Assembly (NCBI GenBank): GCA_037130755.1
Contig: JBAXSI010000007.1
Coordinates: forward strand, 1-64,000
DNA from: UBA10649 sp037130755
GTDB lineage: Bacteria > Actinomycetota > Actinomycetes > S36-B12
Direction of reading: 5' to 3'
DNA: 64,000 nucleotides
The position numbers were made by a program, and so were the translations under genes. Of the stretch, positions 33,795 through 42,058 are shown piece after piece; within the stretch, counting starts at the first letter, position 1, and every line of letters begins with the position of its first letter. The notes below the pieces were generated by a model, which worked only from the letters and a program-made list of their open reading frames with translations, did no database searches and was not told the DNA's origin.

Positions 33795-34712
33795 TCAAAC
33801 CGAGAACCACGGGCGGGCACGGCCCGCGATCGACTCCTTGAGCGCCGCCAGCCGAGGCACAGCGACCTCGCTCAGGAATGTCTCGCGCTCAGCACCGGTG
33901 AGTCCGATGGACTCCTTCCACACCGATCGTCCAGCGATGAACCCGGAGGCTCCACCATCATCGCAAGACACCCGGATCACATTGGTGAATTCGTCGAAGT
34001 CGACGCCTGCGCTCAGCACTGCCCAAGGAACGGTGACCGTCTCGGCCAGACGCCGGCAGCCAGCGGGCGTACGGGGGTACTCGAGCTTGAGCAGGTCGGG
34101 CTTCAACTCGGTGAGGAGTGCTGCGGACTCGACGATCGCGTCCTCCTTCTCCTTCTCCGTCATGCCAGTGCTGCCCGGCAGCGGGTAGATCAGGTTCTCG
34201 ATGACCGACGGGATGCCCACGGCCTTGCAGTCCTCGATGACTTCGCGAACAACCTGGAGGACCTCCTCGGTCAGGTCGGGCTCGCCATCACCACGCGTGC
34301 GCGCCGGGTTCATCATGACGAGGAACTTGACGGCCCGGCCGCCCATGTCGCGGACCCACGTCGCGTTCTGCTCCGCAATGCGGTGCGTGCGCGGCTCCTC
34401 GCCGAACTTGCCGCGATCCGACGGCTCGGCCGCCACAAGAAGTCCGCACGTGGATGCCAGTGCGCCGCTCTCGCGCACTGCGGGCACCCCAAAGTCGGGG
34501 TCGAGGAGGATGCCCGAGGCCAGCGGCGTCAGGTGGCGCGCCACGTCGATCTTCGCCTGCCGCAGATCATCGACGGTGGGATCAGCCACGCCGACGGCCG
34601 CAAACATGCGACGCAGCGTGTTGCGCTGGTCCATGGCGACGATCGAGAACGATCCATCGGGGTCGGCAATCCCGGACAGGGTGACGGCGTCGCGTGTGAC
34701 GGCCGGGTTCAT
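33795..34712 (-). CDS. LacD/YihT-family class I aldolase
   Basis: A 305-residue aldolase of the tagatose-1,6-bisphosphate/sulfofructose-phosphate group. Recognisable parts are the early VAMDQRNTLRRM, then TPLASGILLDPDFGVPA, the likely Schiff-base lysine region PDLLKLEYPR, and the phosphate-binding end ASGFIAGRSVWKE. Family members cleave a ketose bisphosphate or phosphate into DHAP and an aldehyde phosphate. With the PfkB kinase of the operon this fits kinase then cleavage of a ketohexose phosphate. The actual sugar is an inference. Confidence 0.82.
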   Translation of the reverse strand: MNPAVTRDAVTLSGIADPDGSFSIVAMDQRNTLRRMFAAVGVADPTVDDLRQAKIDVARHLTPLASGILLDPDFGVPAVRESGALASTCGLLVAAEPSDRGKFGEEPRTHRIAEQNATWVRDMGGRAVKFLVMMNPARTRGDGEPDLTEEVLQVVREVIEDCKAVGIPSVIENLIYPLPGSTGMTEKEKEDAIVESAALLTELKPDLLKLEYPRTPAGCRRLAETVTVPWAVLSAGVDFDEFTNVIRVSCDDGGASGFIAGRSVWKESIGLTGAERETFLSEVAVPRLAALKESIAGRARPWFSV

Positions 34713-36091
34713 CTGACCAACTCCTTTGTATTGACTCGGGTGAGGAAACCTTGGATGAGCGAGCCGCTATCGATACCGCCCGCTCGAGCGGCGAACATCG
34801 CTGCGCCGCGCGCACCGGCCTGCTCCACGTCACTGACGACCAAGCCCGGCATGAGGTGCGCCTTGCCGCGGTACACACCGTCAAGGTGCGCCCATCCGCC
34901 CGCGGCGACGGCGCTCTGATAAGGGCCAGCGATGTCGGTGACCGCGTCGACCAAGCTTCTGGTGTCGTCGAGCACGTAGTCCATCGCAGCGGCCCACACC
35001 TGCTCCGGTGTCGCGTTCTCGCGCAATTTGACGGTCACCTCGTTAGTCCAACCGCCCGGCTCGGAGACCACCACGGTCGACAGTCGCGCCGCGTCTGGCT
35101 GCCACGTGTCGGAGATGCGACGGCGGTCGTCACGACTGCGGGCACCGAGCATCGACAGGATCCGGCCGAGGACGAGGCCAGACCGTGTTGCGCCGAGGAT
35201 CGCGGTCGAGCCCTCAAGCACATGGCGGCCGGCGCTAAGTCCCCGGTCGACGAGCAGTGCCCGCTCGTCATTGGTGAGCGTGCGCGGGACGGTGCGAAGG
35301 ATCACGTCCGCGGTGCCGCACGAGTCGAAGAGGTCGTCGCCGCCGTAGGCACCGGCACCGACGGAGTTGACGAGGTGATCGTGCCCAGCCACCGTCACCG
35401 CGGCACCATGCAGGATCTGCGGGGCAGAGTTGCGCACGTTCCCGAAGCTCGTCCCTGCGGGGATGAATTCAGGAAGGAACGACGAGGTTGCTCCGATCAA
35501 GTCGAGTGTCCCGGCCCATGGCTCGACGGACAGTTGGTCGAGCAGGCCGGTGCGCGATGCCAGAGACGGTTCCGTGCCCTGCGTGCCGGTGAGCCGGAAG
35601 GCTATGTACTCCAGCGCATTCAGCCACGTGAGGCGACGAAGGTCGTCGCCGCCATGCGCCCGCAGCCACAGCAACTTGGAGAACGAACACTCTGCCTTCG
35701 CCGCGAGGCCGGTAACGGCCTGGAACTCGGCGCGGAATTCGGCTGGCAAGTCGGCGAACTCCTCCGCTCCGCGCTGGTCGTACCACGCGATCGCCGGAGT
35801 GACGGGGTTACCGCTGCCGTCGATCACAACGCCGGTCTCGGCCAGGCCCGTAATGCCGATGCCCCGGACCGACACGCCACCATCGACGGCCTGGGCAGCG
35901 CGCGCGATTACGTCGATAGCCGCATCGGTGAGGACGTCGATGTCGATCTGCACCTCGCCGTGGGCCGCGACGTCCCACGTCGTCGGTGTACTTGACGTCC
36001 CGAGGACCACGCCCTCGAGGTCAAGAGCGGAAGCCTTGATGGACGTGGTTCCGACGTCCACTCCGACGACGACGTCGCGGATGGCGCTCAT
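34709..36091 (-). CDS. FGGY-family carbohydrate kinase
   Basis: A 460-residue kinase of the xylulokinase group. The N-terminal phosphate-binding loop GVDVGTTSIKASALD, the catalytic Asp region AWYDQRG, and the C-terminal-domain GHDHLVNSVGAGAYGG and AVAAGGWAHLDG segments are present. It phosphorylates a free sugar entering through the ABC transporter. It overlaps both neighbours by four bases. Sequence alone does not separate ribulose, xylulose or ketohexose substrates. Confidence 0.85.
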   Translation of the reverse strand: MSAIRDVVVGVDVGTTSIKASALDLEGVVLGTSSTPTTWDVAAHGEVQIDIDVLTDAAIDVIARAAQAVDGGVSVRGIGITGLAETGVVIDGSGNPVTPAIAWYDQRGAEEFADLPAEFRAEFQAVTGLAAKAECSFSKLLWLRAHGGDDLRRLTWLNALEYIAFRLTGTQGTEPSLASRTGLLDQLSVEPWAGTLDLIGATSSFLPEFIPAGTSFGNVRNSAPQILHGAAVTVAGHDHLVNSVGAGAYGGDDLFDSCGTADVILRTVPRTLTNDERALLVDRGLSAGRHVLEGSTAILGATRSGLVLGRILSMLGARSRDDRRRISDTWQPDAARLSTVVVSEPGGWTNEVTVKLRENATPEQVWAAAMDYVLDDTRSLVDAVTDIAGPYQSAVAAGGWAHLDGVYRGKAHLMPGLVVSDVEQAGARGAAMFAARAGGIDSGSLIQGFLTRVNTKELVR

Positions 36092-37137
36092 ACGCGCACC
36101 GCCTGCGACTTCGTTCGGCGGCGCGTCGCCTTGTGCCCGTCCAGCGGGCGCAGCTCGCCCGAACCACGCTGGATGAAGTGCAGCGGGACGTAGATGTCGG
36201 TGCCGTCGTCCTCGGCGCCGGCCATGCGGGCCCTCAGTCGCTCCATCGCACTCTGGGCAAGCAGGCGCGGGTCGTGGTCGATCACCGTCACGGCGGGATC
36301 CAGGACGTCGGCGGTGGCGAAGTCCCCGAACGAGACCAAGGCCACGTCAGTACGCCCGCGTAGGTGAAGGGACCGGACCACGCCCAACGAGATCTCCGAC
36401 CGCGAACTGAAGATCGCCGTCGGCGCATTCGGGAGGTCGAGCATCTCGTTGGTCGCCCGCTCGGCCTGCTGGTCGTCGAAGCAGCCGACGACGACGAGGT
36501 CTGGATCGACCGGGAGTCCGAGCTCAGTCATGGCCTTGACGTAGCCCTCCTGGCGAATCGCGGAGGTCTTGATGCTGAGGTCGTCGGCGAGCAGCGCGAT
36601 CCGCGAGTGCCCGAAAGAGGCGAGATGGTGGACGGCCTGGGCAGATGACTCCAGGTCATCGACGAGCACGACGCCGGTTTCGAGCCCTTCGGGCCCCCGG
36701 TCCATGAACACCACCGGCGTGCTCACCGTGCGCAGGAATGAGTAGTCAGCCGAGAACGGGATCACGATGAGGCCGGCAACGCGGCGGGCGAGCAGCCCTT
36801 CGACGACCTTGCGCTCGCGCTGCGGATCACGCGAGTTGCTGGCCACGAGCAGGTTGATGCCCAGTGGGAGCACGACCTGCTCGACCTCCTCGATCGCCTT
36901 GGCGAAGAACGGGTCTCCGATCGTGGGAACGATGATGCCGACGGTGTCGTCCACTCCACGACGCAGCGACCGTGCCATGAGGTCGACCTGGTAGCCCAGG
37001 GACTCGACGGCCTCCTGTACCCGCTGGCGGGTCTCTGGTGCGACGCCGTCGAAACCGTTGATGACCCGGGATGCGGTCTTGGTGCTGGTGCCTGCGGCTT
37101 GTGCCACGTCACGCAAGCGGACGGGATTGTTGGTCAT
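36088..37137 (-). CDS. LacI-family transcriptional regulator
   Basis: A 349-residue repressor. The N-terminal helix-turn-helix and hinge read VRLRDVAQAAGTSTKTASRV and INGFDGVAPETRQRVQEAVE; the C-terminal part is a sugar-binding domain (GIIVPTIGDPFFAKAIEEVE). It lies inside the operon it most likely controls, giving autoregulation, and CG-centred operator-like sites sit in the operon leader at 38182-38220. The inducer is likely the transported sugar or its phosphate. Confidence 0.93.
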   Translation of the reverse strand: MTNNPVRLRDVAQAAGTSTKTASRVINGFDGVAPETRQRVQEAVESLGYQVDLMARSLRRGVDDTVGIIVPTIGDPFFAKAIEEVEQVVLPLGINLLVASNSRDPQRERKVVEGLLARRVAGLIVIPFSADYSFLRTVSTPVVFMDRGPEGLETGVVLVDDLESSAQAVHHLASFGHSRIALLADDLSIKTSAIRQEGYVKAMTELGLPVDPDLVVVGCFDDQQAERATNEMLDLPNAPTAIFSSRSEISLGVVRSLHLRGRTDVALVSFGDFATADVLDPAVTVIDHDPRLLAQSAMERLRARMAGAEDDGTDIYVPLHFIQRGSGELRPLDGHKATRRRTKSQAVRV

Positions 37138-38126
37138 CGCGAACCCACCGTCGTTGCCTCGGTCAGCAGGCCGACGATCTCGTGAATCCGGTCCACCTCG
37201 GCTCCGCCCGCGAGGACGTGCTCGCAGGATGCGGCAGCGGCGGCAACGCCGAAGGTGACTGCCTCGGCCCAGTCGACGTCGCCATTACCGGCGTGCAGCC
37301 ATACGTGTGACAGGCCACCGACGAACGAGTCACCGGCGCCGACAGTGCTGCGGGCCACGACAGGGAATGCGGGGAACCACGAGACGTCGCCCTCGCGCGC
37401 CATCGCGACGCCGGCAGCACCAGCGGTGACCAGGGCCAGGCGCGCACCTCGGTCGCACAGGGCCAGAGCCGCTCGCTCGGCTCGCGGTCGAATCGTCTCG
37501 GTGTCCTCGTTGTGGCTGTCCATGACGTCGCTGCCCGCGGACGCGATCATTGCCTCGGCCTCATCGAGGTTCGGCGTGACGACGTCCGCGCCGTGCTCGA
37601 GTGCCTCGGCGAGCCACGTCGGCGCCGTGTCGACGAGGATGCGTCCGCCCGCGGCGTGCACGTCGTCGATGAGCGCGCCCAGCGAACCGGCCGGCAGGTC
37701 GAGCGGGAAGCTGCCCATGCACAGCACGACGTCTCCGGGCGTGATGAGCGAACTGGCGGTGGCGCGCACCCGATCCCAGTCCGATCCGGCCATCGGCGAT
37801 CCGGCGTCGTTGACGACGGTGACGCGATTGACGGCTTCCTCGAGGTAGATGCTCGCGACCCGGACACTGCCCGGCACCTCGACGGTGGTGAACTCGCCGC
37901 CCTCACCGGCGAGAAGTGCCTCGTAGCGCGGACCGTCCTCGATGCCGATCGGGATGAGCATCGGGGCGTGGTCCCCTAGGGCGCGGAGCACGCGAGCAAC
38001 GTTGATGCCCTTGCCACCGGCGGTCAGCTCGACCGAGCGCGTGCGGATGACCGCGCCGGGCACCATCTCGAGGATGGTGATCGTGCGATCGAACACGGGG
38101 TTCGGATTGATGATGAGCGCGCTGAT
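37134..38126 (-). CDS. PfkB-family sugar-phosphate kinase (1-phosphofructokinase/tagatose-6-phosphate kinase type)
   Basis: A kinase of about 330 residues. The family N-terminus SALIINPNPVFDRTITI, the substrate loop TAGGKGINVARVLRALG and the ATP/anion-hole motif TVGAGDSFVGGL are intact. No ATG, GTG or TTG lies at the family start: the codon before SALIINP is ATC (38124-38126), with GAGAGG seven bases upstream. In-frame GTG 38231 overlaps the -10 box and TTG 38294 lies upstream of the promoter, so both are unlikely. GTG downstream would remove the substrate-binding NP..D segment. It is the first gene of the operon; its stop overlaps the LacI start. Confidence 0.85.
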   Translation of the reverse strand: MSALIINPNPVFDRTITILEMVPGAVIRTRSVELTAGGKGINVARVLRALGDHAPMLIPIGIEDGPRYEALLAGEGGEFTTVEVPGSVRVASIYLEEAVNRVTVVNDAGSPMAGSDWDRVRATASSLITPGDVVLCMGSFPLDLPAGSLGALIDDVHAAGGRILVDTAPTWLAEALEHGADVVTPNLDEAEAMIASAGSDVMDSHNEDTETIRPRAERAALALCDRGARLALVTAGAAGVAMAREGDVSWFPAFPVVARSTVGAGDSFVGGLSHVWLHAGNGDVDWAEAVTFGVAAAAASCEHVLAGGAEVDRIHEIVGLLTEATTVGSR

Positions 38127-38181
38127 GGCACTGCCTCTCGGGGGCGAGGTCGCTGCTTTCCTGGTGGCCGCGGGGGCGGCC

Positions 38182-38220
38182 GGTAATCGATGTCGGTAAT
38201 CGTTGACGGTAATCGTTGTC
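38182..38220. repeat. Three tandem 13-bp operator-like repeats in the sugar operon leader
   Basis: Copies at 38182-38194, 38195-38207 and 38208-38220 share GGTAATCG(A/T)TG(A/T)C. Each holds an imperfect palindrome centred on CG (for example GTAATCGTTGAC), the usual form of LacI-family operators. They lie just downstream of the predicted transcription start, where a bound repressor would block transcription. A 13-bp period is not codon-like. Confidence 0.7.
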
Positions 38221-38229
38221 AGCGGTTTC

Positions 38230-38259
38230 ACGCTAGCCCTGGCCCGTGCAGCATGTCCA
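38230..38259 (-). promoter_or_regulatory. Promoter of the sugar operon
   Basis: On the minus strand, a -35-like TGGACA (38254-38259), an 18-base spacer and a -10 box TAGCGT (38230-38235). Transcription would start near 38223, leaving a leader of about 97 bases that contains the operator repeats. A further imperfect palindrome with AACGTT lies at about 38272-38289, upstream of the -35 box. Confidence 0.6.
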
Positions 38260-38268
38260 GACTCAGGG

Positions 38269-38811
38269 TCAACCGTTACCGAAACGTTGCACAACCGCCT
38301 CGACCTGGTCGGCTACCGCCATGCGGGCATCAATGACGAGGGCCGGGACCGACGGAGCTCCCGGCTCGGGCAGGTCGCCCGTCGCTACGACCTCGGTATC
38401 CCGCACGGCTCCCCTTTCCGCCAGGCGGCGAAGGCGCTCCTGCGCGGGAACGGCCAGCCACACGACATGCGCGCGCTCGTCGGGCACGCCCACCTCGGCG
38501 AGCCACTCCGACCACCGAGCAGCAGACGAGGTCTCGGCCGTGAAAGGCGCGATGAGCACCAGCGAAGGGAACGAGTCGTCGACCAGCACCGCCCTGGCCG
38601 CCTCGGCAAGGCGCGCGTATCGCTCATCCCGAAGCGCCTCGAGGGCATCTGCCTCGGTGCCGCCGGGATGACTGCGCCGATAGTCCGCCAGGAGGTCGAC
38701 GGCCACGTCGTCGAGGTCCCGGGTCGCCGAGCCGAGCTGCTCGGCGAGGGCCAGGCCGAGTGTGGTCTTCCCACTCCCCGCTGGCCCGGTGATCATGTAG
38801 ATCTCGGTCAC
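38269..38811 (-). CDS. P-loop kinase-like protein (gluconate/shikimate kinase fold)
   Basis: A 180-residue protein with Walker A GPAGSGKTTLGLALAEQLG and the DLDD segment after it, as in small-molecule kinases of the gluconokinase, shikimate kinase and AAA_33 group. Arginine-rich lid residues QERLRRLAERG are present. It starts with GTG at 38811, or ATG at 38796. It lies upstream of the sugar operon promoter, so it may be a separate transcription unit. The substrate is unknown. Confidence 0.7.
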   Translation of the reverse strand: MTEIYMITGPAGSGKTTLGLALAEQLGSATRDLDDVAVDLLADYRRSHPGGTEADALEALRDERYARLAEAARAVLVDDSFPSLVLIAPFTAETSSAARWSEWLAEVGVPDERAHVVWLAVPAQERLRRLAERGAVRDTEVVATGDLPEPGAPSVPALVIDARMAVADQVEAVVQRFGNG

Positions 38812-38993
38812 TGAAGACTCCGAGGACGCGACTTCCGGCAGGGCTGCCGGTCGGCTCGAATCCTAGGCCCGACGGCCGTCGACGTGCCGCGAGCGCCGCG
38901 GATGGATCAATCGTCGCTGCTAGATTCGCCGACGAACGCTGACGTCGAATCGCCTCGGCGGAGCAGCGGGCTCCCACTAGCTGGGCGGTTGAG

Positions 38994-40103
38994 ATGAATC
39001 CGACGATGAAGAACGGCGCACTCTCCTGGGAACTGCGAAGCGACCTGGTGCAGGCATGGGTGACCGTCCGCGGAGCGCAGATCGCCCCGGTCGAGTTCGA
39101 CCTCGACGGTCGCGTCGTCCAGCCGTATTCCCTTGCCCCATGGGCCCCCGGAGGCATTCCCGGAATCCCGCCGTTGCTCGACGCCCTGCGCGGTGACTTC
39201 CTGTGCCTGCCGTTCGGCGCCCAGCCGGACGGCCCCCAGCACGGCGAGACGGCGAGCTCGGAGTGGACTCTCGCGGACGCCACGGCCGACAGTGTCACGC
39301 TGCACCTTGAAGCGTCAGACATCGAAGCGGTCGTGGACAAGACCGTGAGTGTGCGGCCAGGGCAGACGGCGCTGTACCAGGAATTCCTGATCACCGGCCT
39401 CGACGGCTACTACAACTACGGCACCCACCCCATCCTCGACTTCTCGAACGAGGCGCCCGGCGCAGCGCGGATCAGCACCAGTGCGATGCGGTGGGCGTCC
39501 ACCAACGCCGGCCGCTTCTCCGATCCGGCGGCCGGCGAGACCCAGATCCTCGCCGAGAATGCCGTGTTCACCAGCCTTGACGCGATCCCCCGCGAGGACG
39601 GCGAACTCCTCGACGTCTCCCGCTACCCGACGCCTTCTGGCCACGAGGACCTTGTGATGCTCGTCAATGACCCGTCCGCAGGCCCGCTGGGCTGGGCGGC
39701 CGCGTCCTGCGCGGGCTACGTCTGGTTCTCGCTGAAGGCCGTGGTGTCGTTCCCCGCGACACTGCTGTGGATCTCGAACGGCGGACGCACCCAGGCGCCG
39801 TGGAACGGCGTCCATACCTCGCGTCTGGGCATCGAGGACGTCTGCTCATACTTTGCTGACGGGCTCGAGGCCTCGCGAGCCAATCCCTTGCAAGACCTCG
39901 GGATCGCAACGGTGCGGCATTTCGACGCCGGGACCCCGGTCCGCCTGCGGACGCTGCAGGCCGTGGCAGCCACCCCGCCTGGCTTCGGACGGGTGACCGA
40001 GATCGACACTTCTCGACCGGGCGTCGTCACGATCGTCGACGACGCCGGTGTGGCGGTCACGTCCGACATCGAGTGGGAGTTCGTTCTCCAGACAGGGGCC
40101 TGA
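38994..40103 (+). CDS. Aldose 1-epimerase-like (galactose mutarotase superfamily) protein
   Basis: A 369-residue beta-sandwich protein. GGIPGIPPLLDALRGDFLCL and LPFGAQPDGPQHGE include a conserved His region, YNYGTHPILDF carries the catalytic-type His, and NGGRTQAPWNGVHTSRLGIE carries the later conserved acidic residue. Such enzymes interconvert sugar anomers, which would fit the neighbouring sugar operon, from which it is divergent across the P-loop kinase gene. The ribosome-binding site is weak at ATG 38994; ATG 39006 is an alternative. Its substrate is not identified. Confidence 0.7.
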   Translation: MNPTMKNGALSWELRSDLVQAWVTVRGAQIAPVEFDLDGRVVQPYSLAPWAPGGIPGIPPLLDALRGDFLCLPFGAQPDGPQHGETASSEWTLADATADSVTLHLEASDIEAVVDKTVSVRPGQTALYQEFLITGLDGYYNYGTHPILDFSNEAPGAARISTSAMRWASTNAGRFSDPAAGETQILAENAVFTSLDAIPREDGELLDVSRYPTPSGHEDLVMLVNDPSAGPLGWAAASCAGYVWFSLKAVVSFPATLLWISNGGRTQAPWNGVHTSRLGIEDVCSYFADGLEASRANPLQDLGIATVRHFDAGTPVRLRTLQAVAATPPGFGRVTEIDTSRPGVVTIVDDAGVAVTSDIEWEFVLQTGA

Positions 40104-40177
40104 GCCCCGGCGGGCCGTTCGGGCAGGCGGGGCAACGGCGCATAGGATGGATCGCACATCCAAGCGAGAGGTTCGTC

Positions 40178-40660
40178 ATGCGTCTAGGTATTGCAACGGC
40201 TGCTGGTCTTTCGGGGCTGCTTCTGGCCGCATCGGTCGGTCTGACGGGCTGCTCGTCCAGCTCGACTGCGAACGGTGAATCGTCGGCCGACGCAGGAACG
40301 TCGGCCGCCGCCAGCGCGGAGGCCTCGGCTGCACCCTCGGGTTCCGACACGAGCGGCGATCCCGTCGACGCCAAGGCCGCCTGCGGCACCGTCGACGCGG
40401 CCAAGGCCGGCTACATGAAGGGGTTCGCCGCCACCGACTCCGAAAGCTGGAACCAGTTCGCCGAGGAGATGCTCACCGCGTCGTCCAGTGCGCCCGACCC
40501 AGCACTCAGTGGCGCCCTGATGAACGTGGCTGTCGCAGCTCAGTTCACCGTCACCGGGCTCGAGGGCGGCGACGACCTGGCAACCGCCAAGGGCGACTTC
40601 GACACGACCATCACCGACCTCAGCGCCGTCTGCACGAAGGCCGGCGCCCCGCTCCAGTAG
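40178..40660 (+). CDS. Small Ser/Ala-rich lipoprotein
   Basis: A 160-residue lipoprotein with signal peptide LGIATAAGLSGLLLAASVG and lipobox LTGC, cleaved before Cys24. A Ser/Ala/Thr/Gly linker of about 40 residues leads to a helical domain (CGTVDAAKAGYMKGF to AVCTKAGAPLQ) with two further cysteines that may pair. GAGAGG lies six bases before the ATG. I do not recognise a function. Confidence 0.75.
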   Translation: MRLGIATAAGLSGLLLAASVGLTGCSSSSTANGESSADAGTSAAASAEASAAPSGSDTSGDPVDAKAACGTVDAAKAGYMKGFAATDSESWNQFAEEMLTASSSAPDPALSGALMNVAVAAQFTVTGLEGGDDLATAKGDFDTTITDLSAVCTKAGAPLQ

Positions 40661-40667
40661 CCACCGC

Positions 40668-40703
40668 GGGCTGTGCCACCGTCGATGTGCGGTGGCTCAG
40701 CCC
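40668..40703. terminator. Bidirectional terminator between lipoprotein and GlsB-like gene
   Basis: Stem arms GGGCTG-GCCACCG and CGGTGGC-CAGCCC with one bulge each and an eight-base loop. It overlaps the last codons of the convergent gene. Confidence 0.75.
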
Positions 40704-40960
40704 GTGTTGCTCTTGCGGAACAGCGCAGCAGTGATGGCGACGAGAATCGTCGCGACGAAGACCTGCGTGATGAAGACCAGGAGCCACGTTCCCGAGTAGC
40801 CGAGCCAGTTCGCGATCGCCAGGCCAAGGAACGCCCCGATGATTCCGATGATGATCGTGATGATGCAGCCGATGGGCTGCATGCTCGGCACCAGCAGGCG
40901 CGCGATCATTCCGATGATGATGCCGGCGAACAAACCGCTGATGATGCCTTCAGGTGTCAT
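40697..40960 (-). CDS. GlsB/YeaQ/YmgE-family membrane protein
   Basis: An 87-residue protein with three hydrophobic helices (IISGLFAGIIIGMIARLLVP, IITIIIGIIGAFLGLAIANW, LLVFITQVFVATILVAITAAL), the layout of the transglycosylase-associated protein family. The ATG at 40960 gives the conserved MTPEGIISGL start; an upstream extension to 41152 has no family similarity and overlaps ZapE. The function is unproven. Confidence 0.85.
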   Translation of the reverse strand: MTPEGIISGLFAGIIIGMIARLLVPSMQPIGCIITIIIGIIGAFLGLAIANWLGYSGTWLLVFITQVFVATILVAITAALFRKSNTG

Positions 40961-40964
40961 GTCT

Positions 40965-41987
40965 TCACCCAACCATCGCCTGCCCGTCGCGAGCAAGCGC
41001 GACAAGCCGTGACACGGCCCTGAAGTACTTCTTCCGGTACCCCCCGCGGAGCATGTCGGCGGTGAACAGCCTGTCGAGCGGCACACCGCTCGCAACGACC
41101 GGCACGTCACGGTCGTAGAGACGGTCGACGAGCACCACGAGCCGCAGTGCATCGGCCTGGTCGGTCACAGTCCGCACATTGCTGACCCCGAGCAGGGACA
41201 CCCCCTGCACCAGCGCCCCGTAACGGGACGGATGCACGGTCGCCAGATGCCGAGTCAGCCGGCCGAAGTCGTCGAGAGCTGCACCGGGCGTGGCTGACAC
41301 ATGCGCTGCGACATCCGCATCCGAGCAGGGCTCCGGCGCATCCGGCAGGCCGCGATGCCGGTAGTCCTCACCCTCGATGCGAAGCACGTCGAAGTGCGCC
41401 GCCAGTCCTTGGATCTCGCGCATGAAGTCGTCAGCCGCGAACCGCCCCTCACCCAGCTTGTCCGGCAGCGTGTTCGACGTCGCGGCAAGGTAGACGCCGT
41501 CGGCGACGAGTTCGTTCAAGAGCGTCGACATCAAGACGGTGTCGCCGGGATCGTCGAGCTCGAACTCATCGATGCACAGCAGCCGGTTCACCTTCAGCGC
41601 CTCGACGGCCGTCCGGAAGCCGAGGGCGCCCACGAAGTTGGTGTACTCGACGAACGTGCCGAAGCTCTTCGGGCCCGGGACCGCGTGCCACAAGGACGCG
41701 AGCAGGTGCGTCTTGCCGACCCCGAAGCCGCCATCGAGATACACCCCACGGCGGCCCTCCGGCGGGGCTGGGCGACGAAAGATCGTCCGCCGGGGCGGTG
41801 GCTCCACGACGCGGTCCGCGAACGCCCGCAAAGCGGCAACGGCCGCTGCCTGGGTGGGGTGCGCGGCGTCCGGGATGTAGTTATCGAACCGGACCGCCCC
41901 GAAGTGCGGCGGCGGGACGAACTGGCCCACCAGTTCGGGGATCGACACTGTCGGATGCCGGTCGGTGAGCGACAGCGGTTCCGGCAC
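40965..41987 (-). CDS. zapE: Cell division protein ZapE (AFG1-like ATPase)
   Basis: A 340-residue P-loop ATPase. Walker A GGFGVGKTHLLASLWH, Walker B LLCIDEFELDDPGD and the AFG1 family block YLAATSNTLPDKLGEGRF are present. ZapE is reported to act at the divisome under stress in E. coli; AFG1 works in mitochondrial quality control. The GTG at 41987 lies six bases after TAGGCT (41994-41999), a leaderless pattern, and is divergent from the reductase gene. Confidence 0.92.
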   Translation of the reverse strand: MPEPLSLTDRHPTVSIPELVGQFVPPPHFGAVRFDNYIPDAAHPTQAAAVAALRAFADRVVEPPPRRTIFRRPAPPEGRRGVYLDGGFGVGKTHLLASLWHAVPGPKSFGTFVEYTNFVGALGFRTAVEALKVNRLLCIDEFELDDPGDTVLMSTLLNELVADGVYLAATSNTLPDKLGEGRFAADDFMREIQGLAAHFDVLRIEGEDYRHRGLPDAPEPCSDADVAAHVSATPGAALDDFGRLTRHLATVHPSRYGALVQGVSLLGVSNVRTVTDQADALRLVVLVDRLYDRDVPVVASGVPLDRLFTADMLRGGYRKKYFRAVSRLVALARDGQAMVG

Positions 41988-42058
41988 GAGAGGAGCCTAT
42001 GCGGCCCTTCCCCCGCAGCGCATCGGACGGGGGCGCCGGATCATGCGACGATGCGTGC

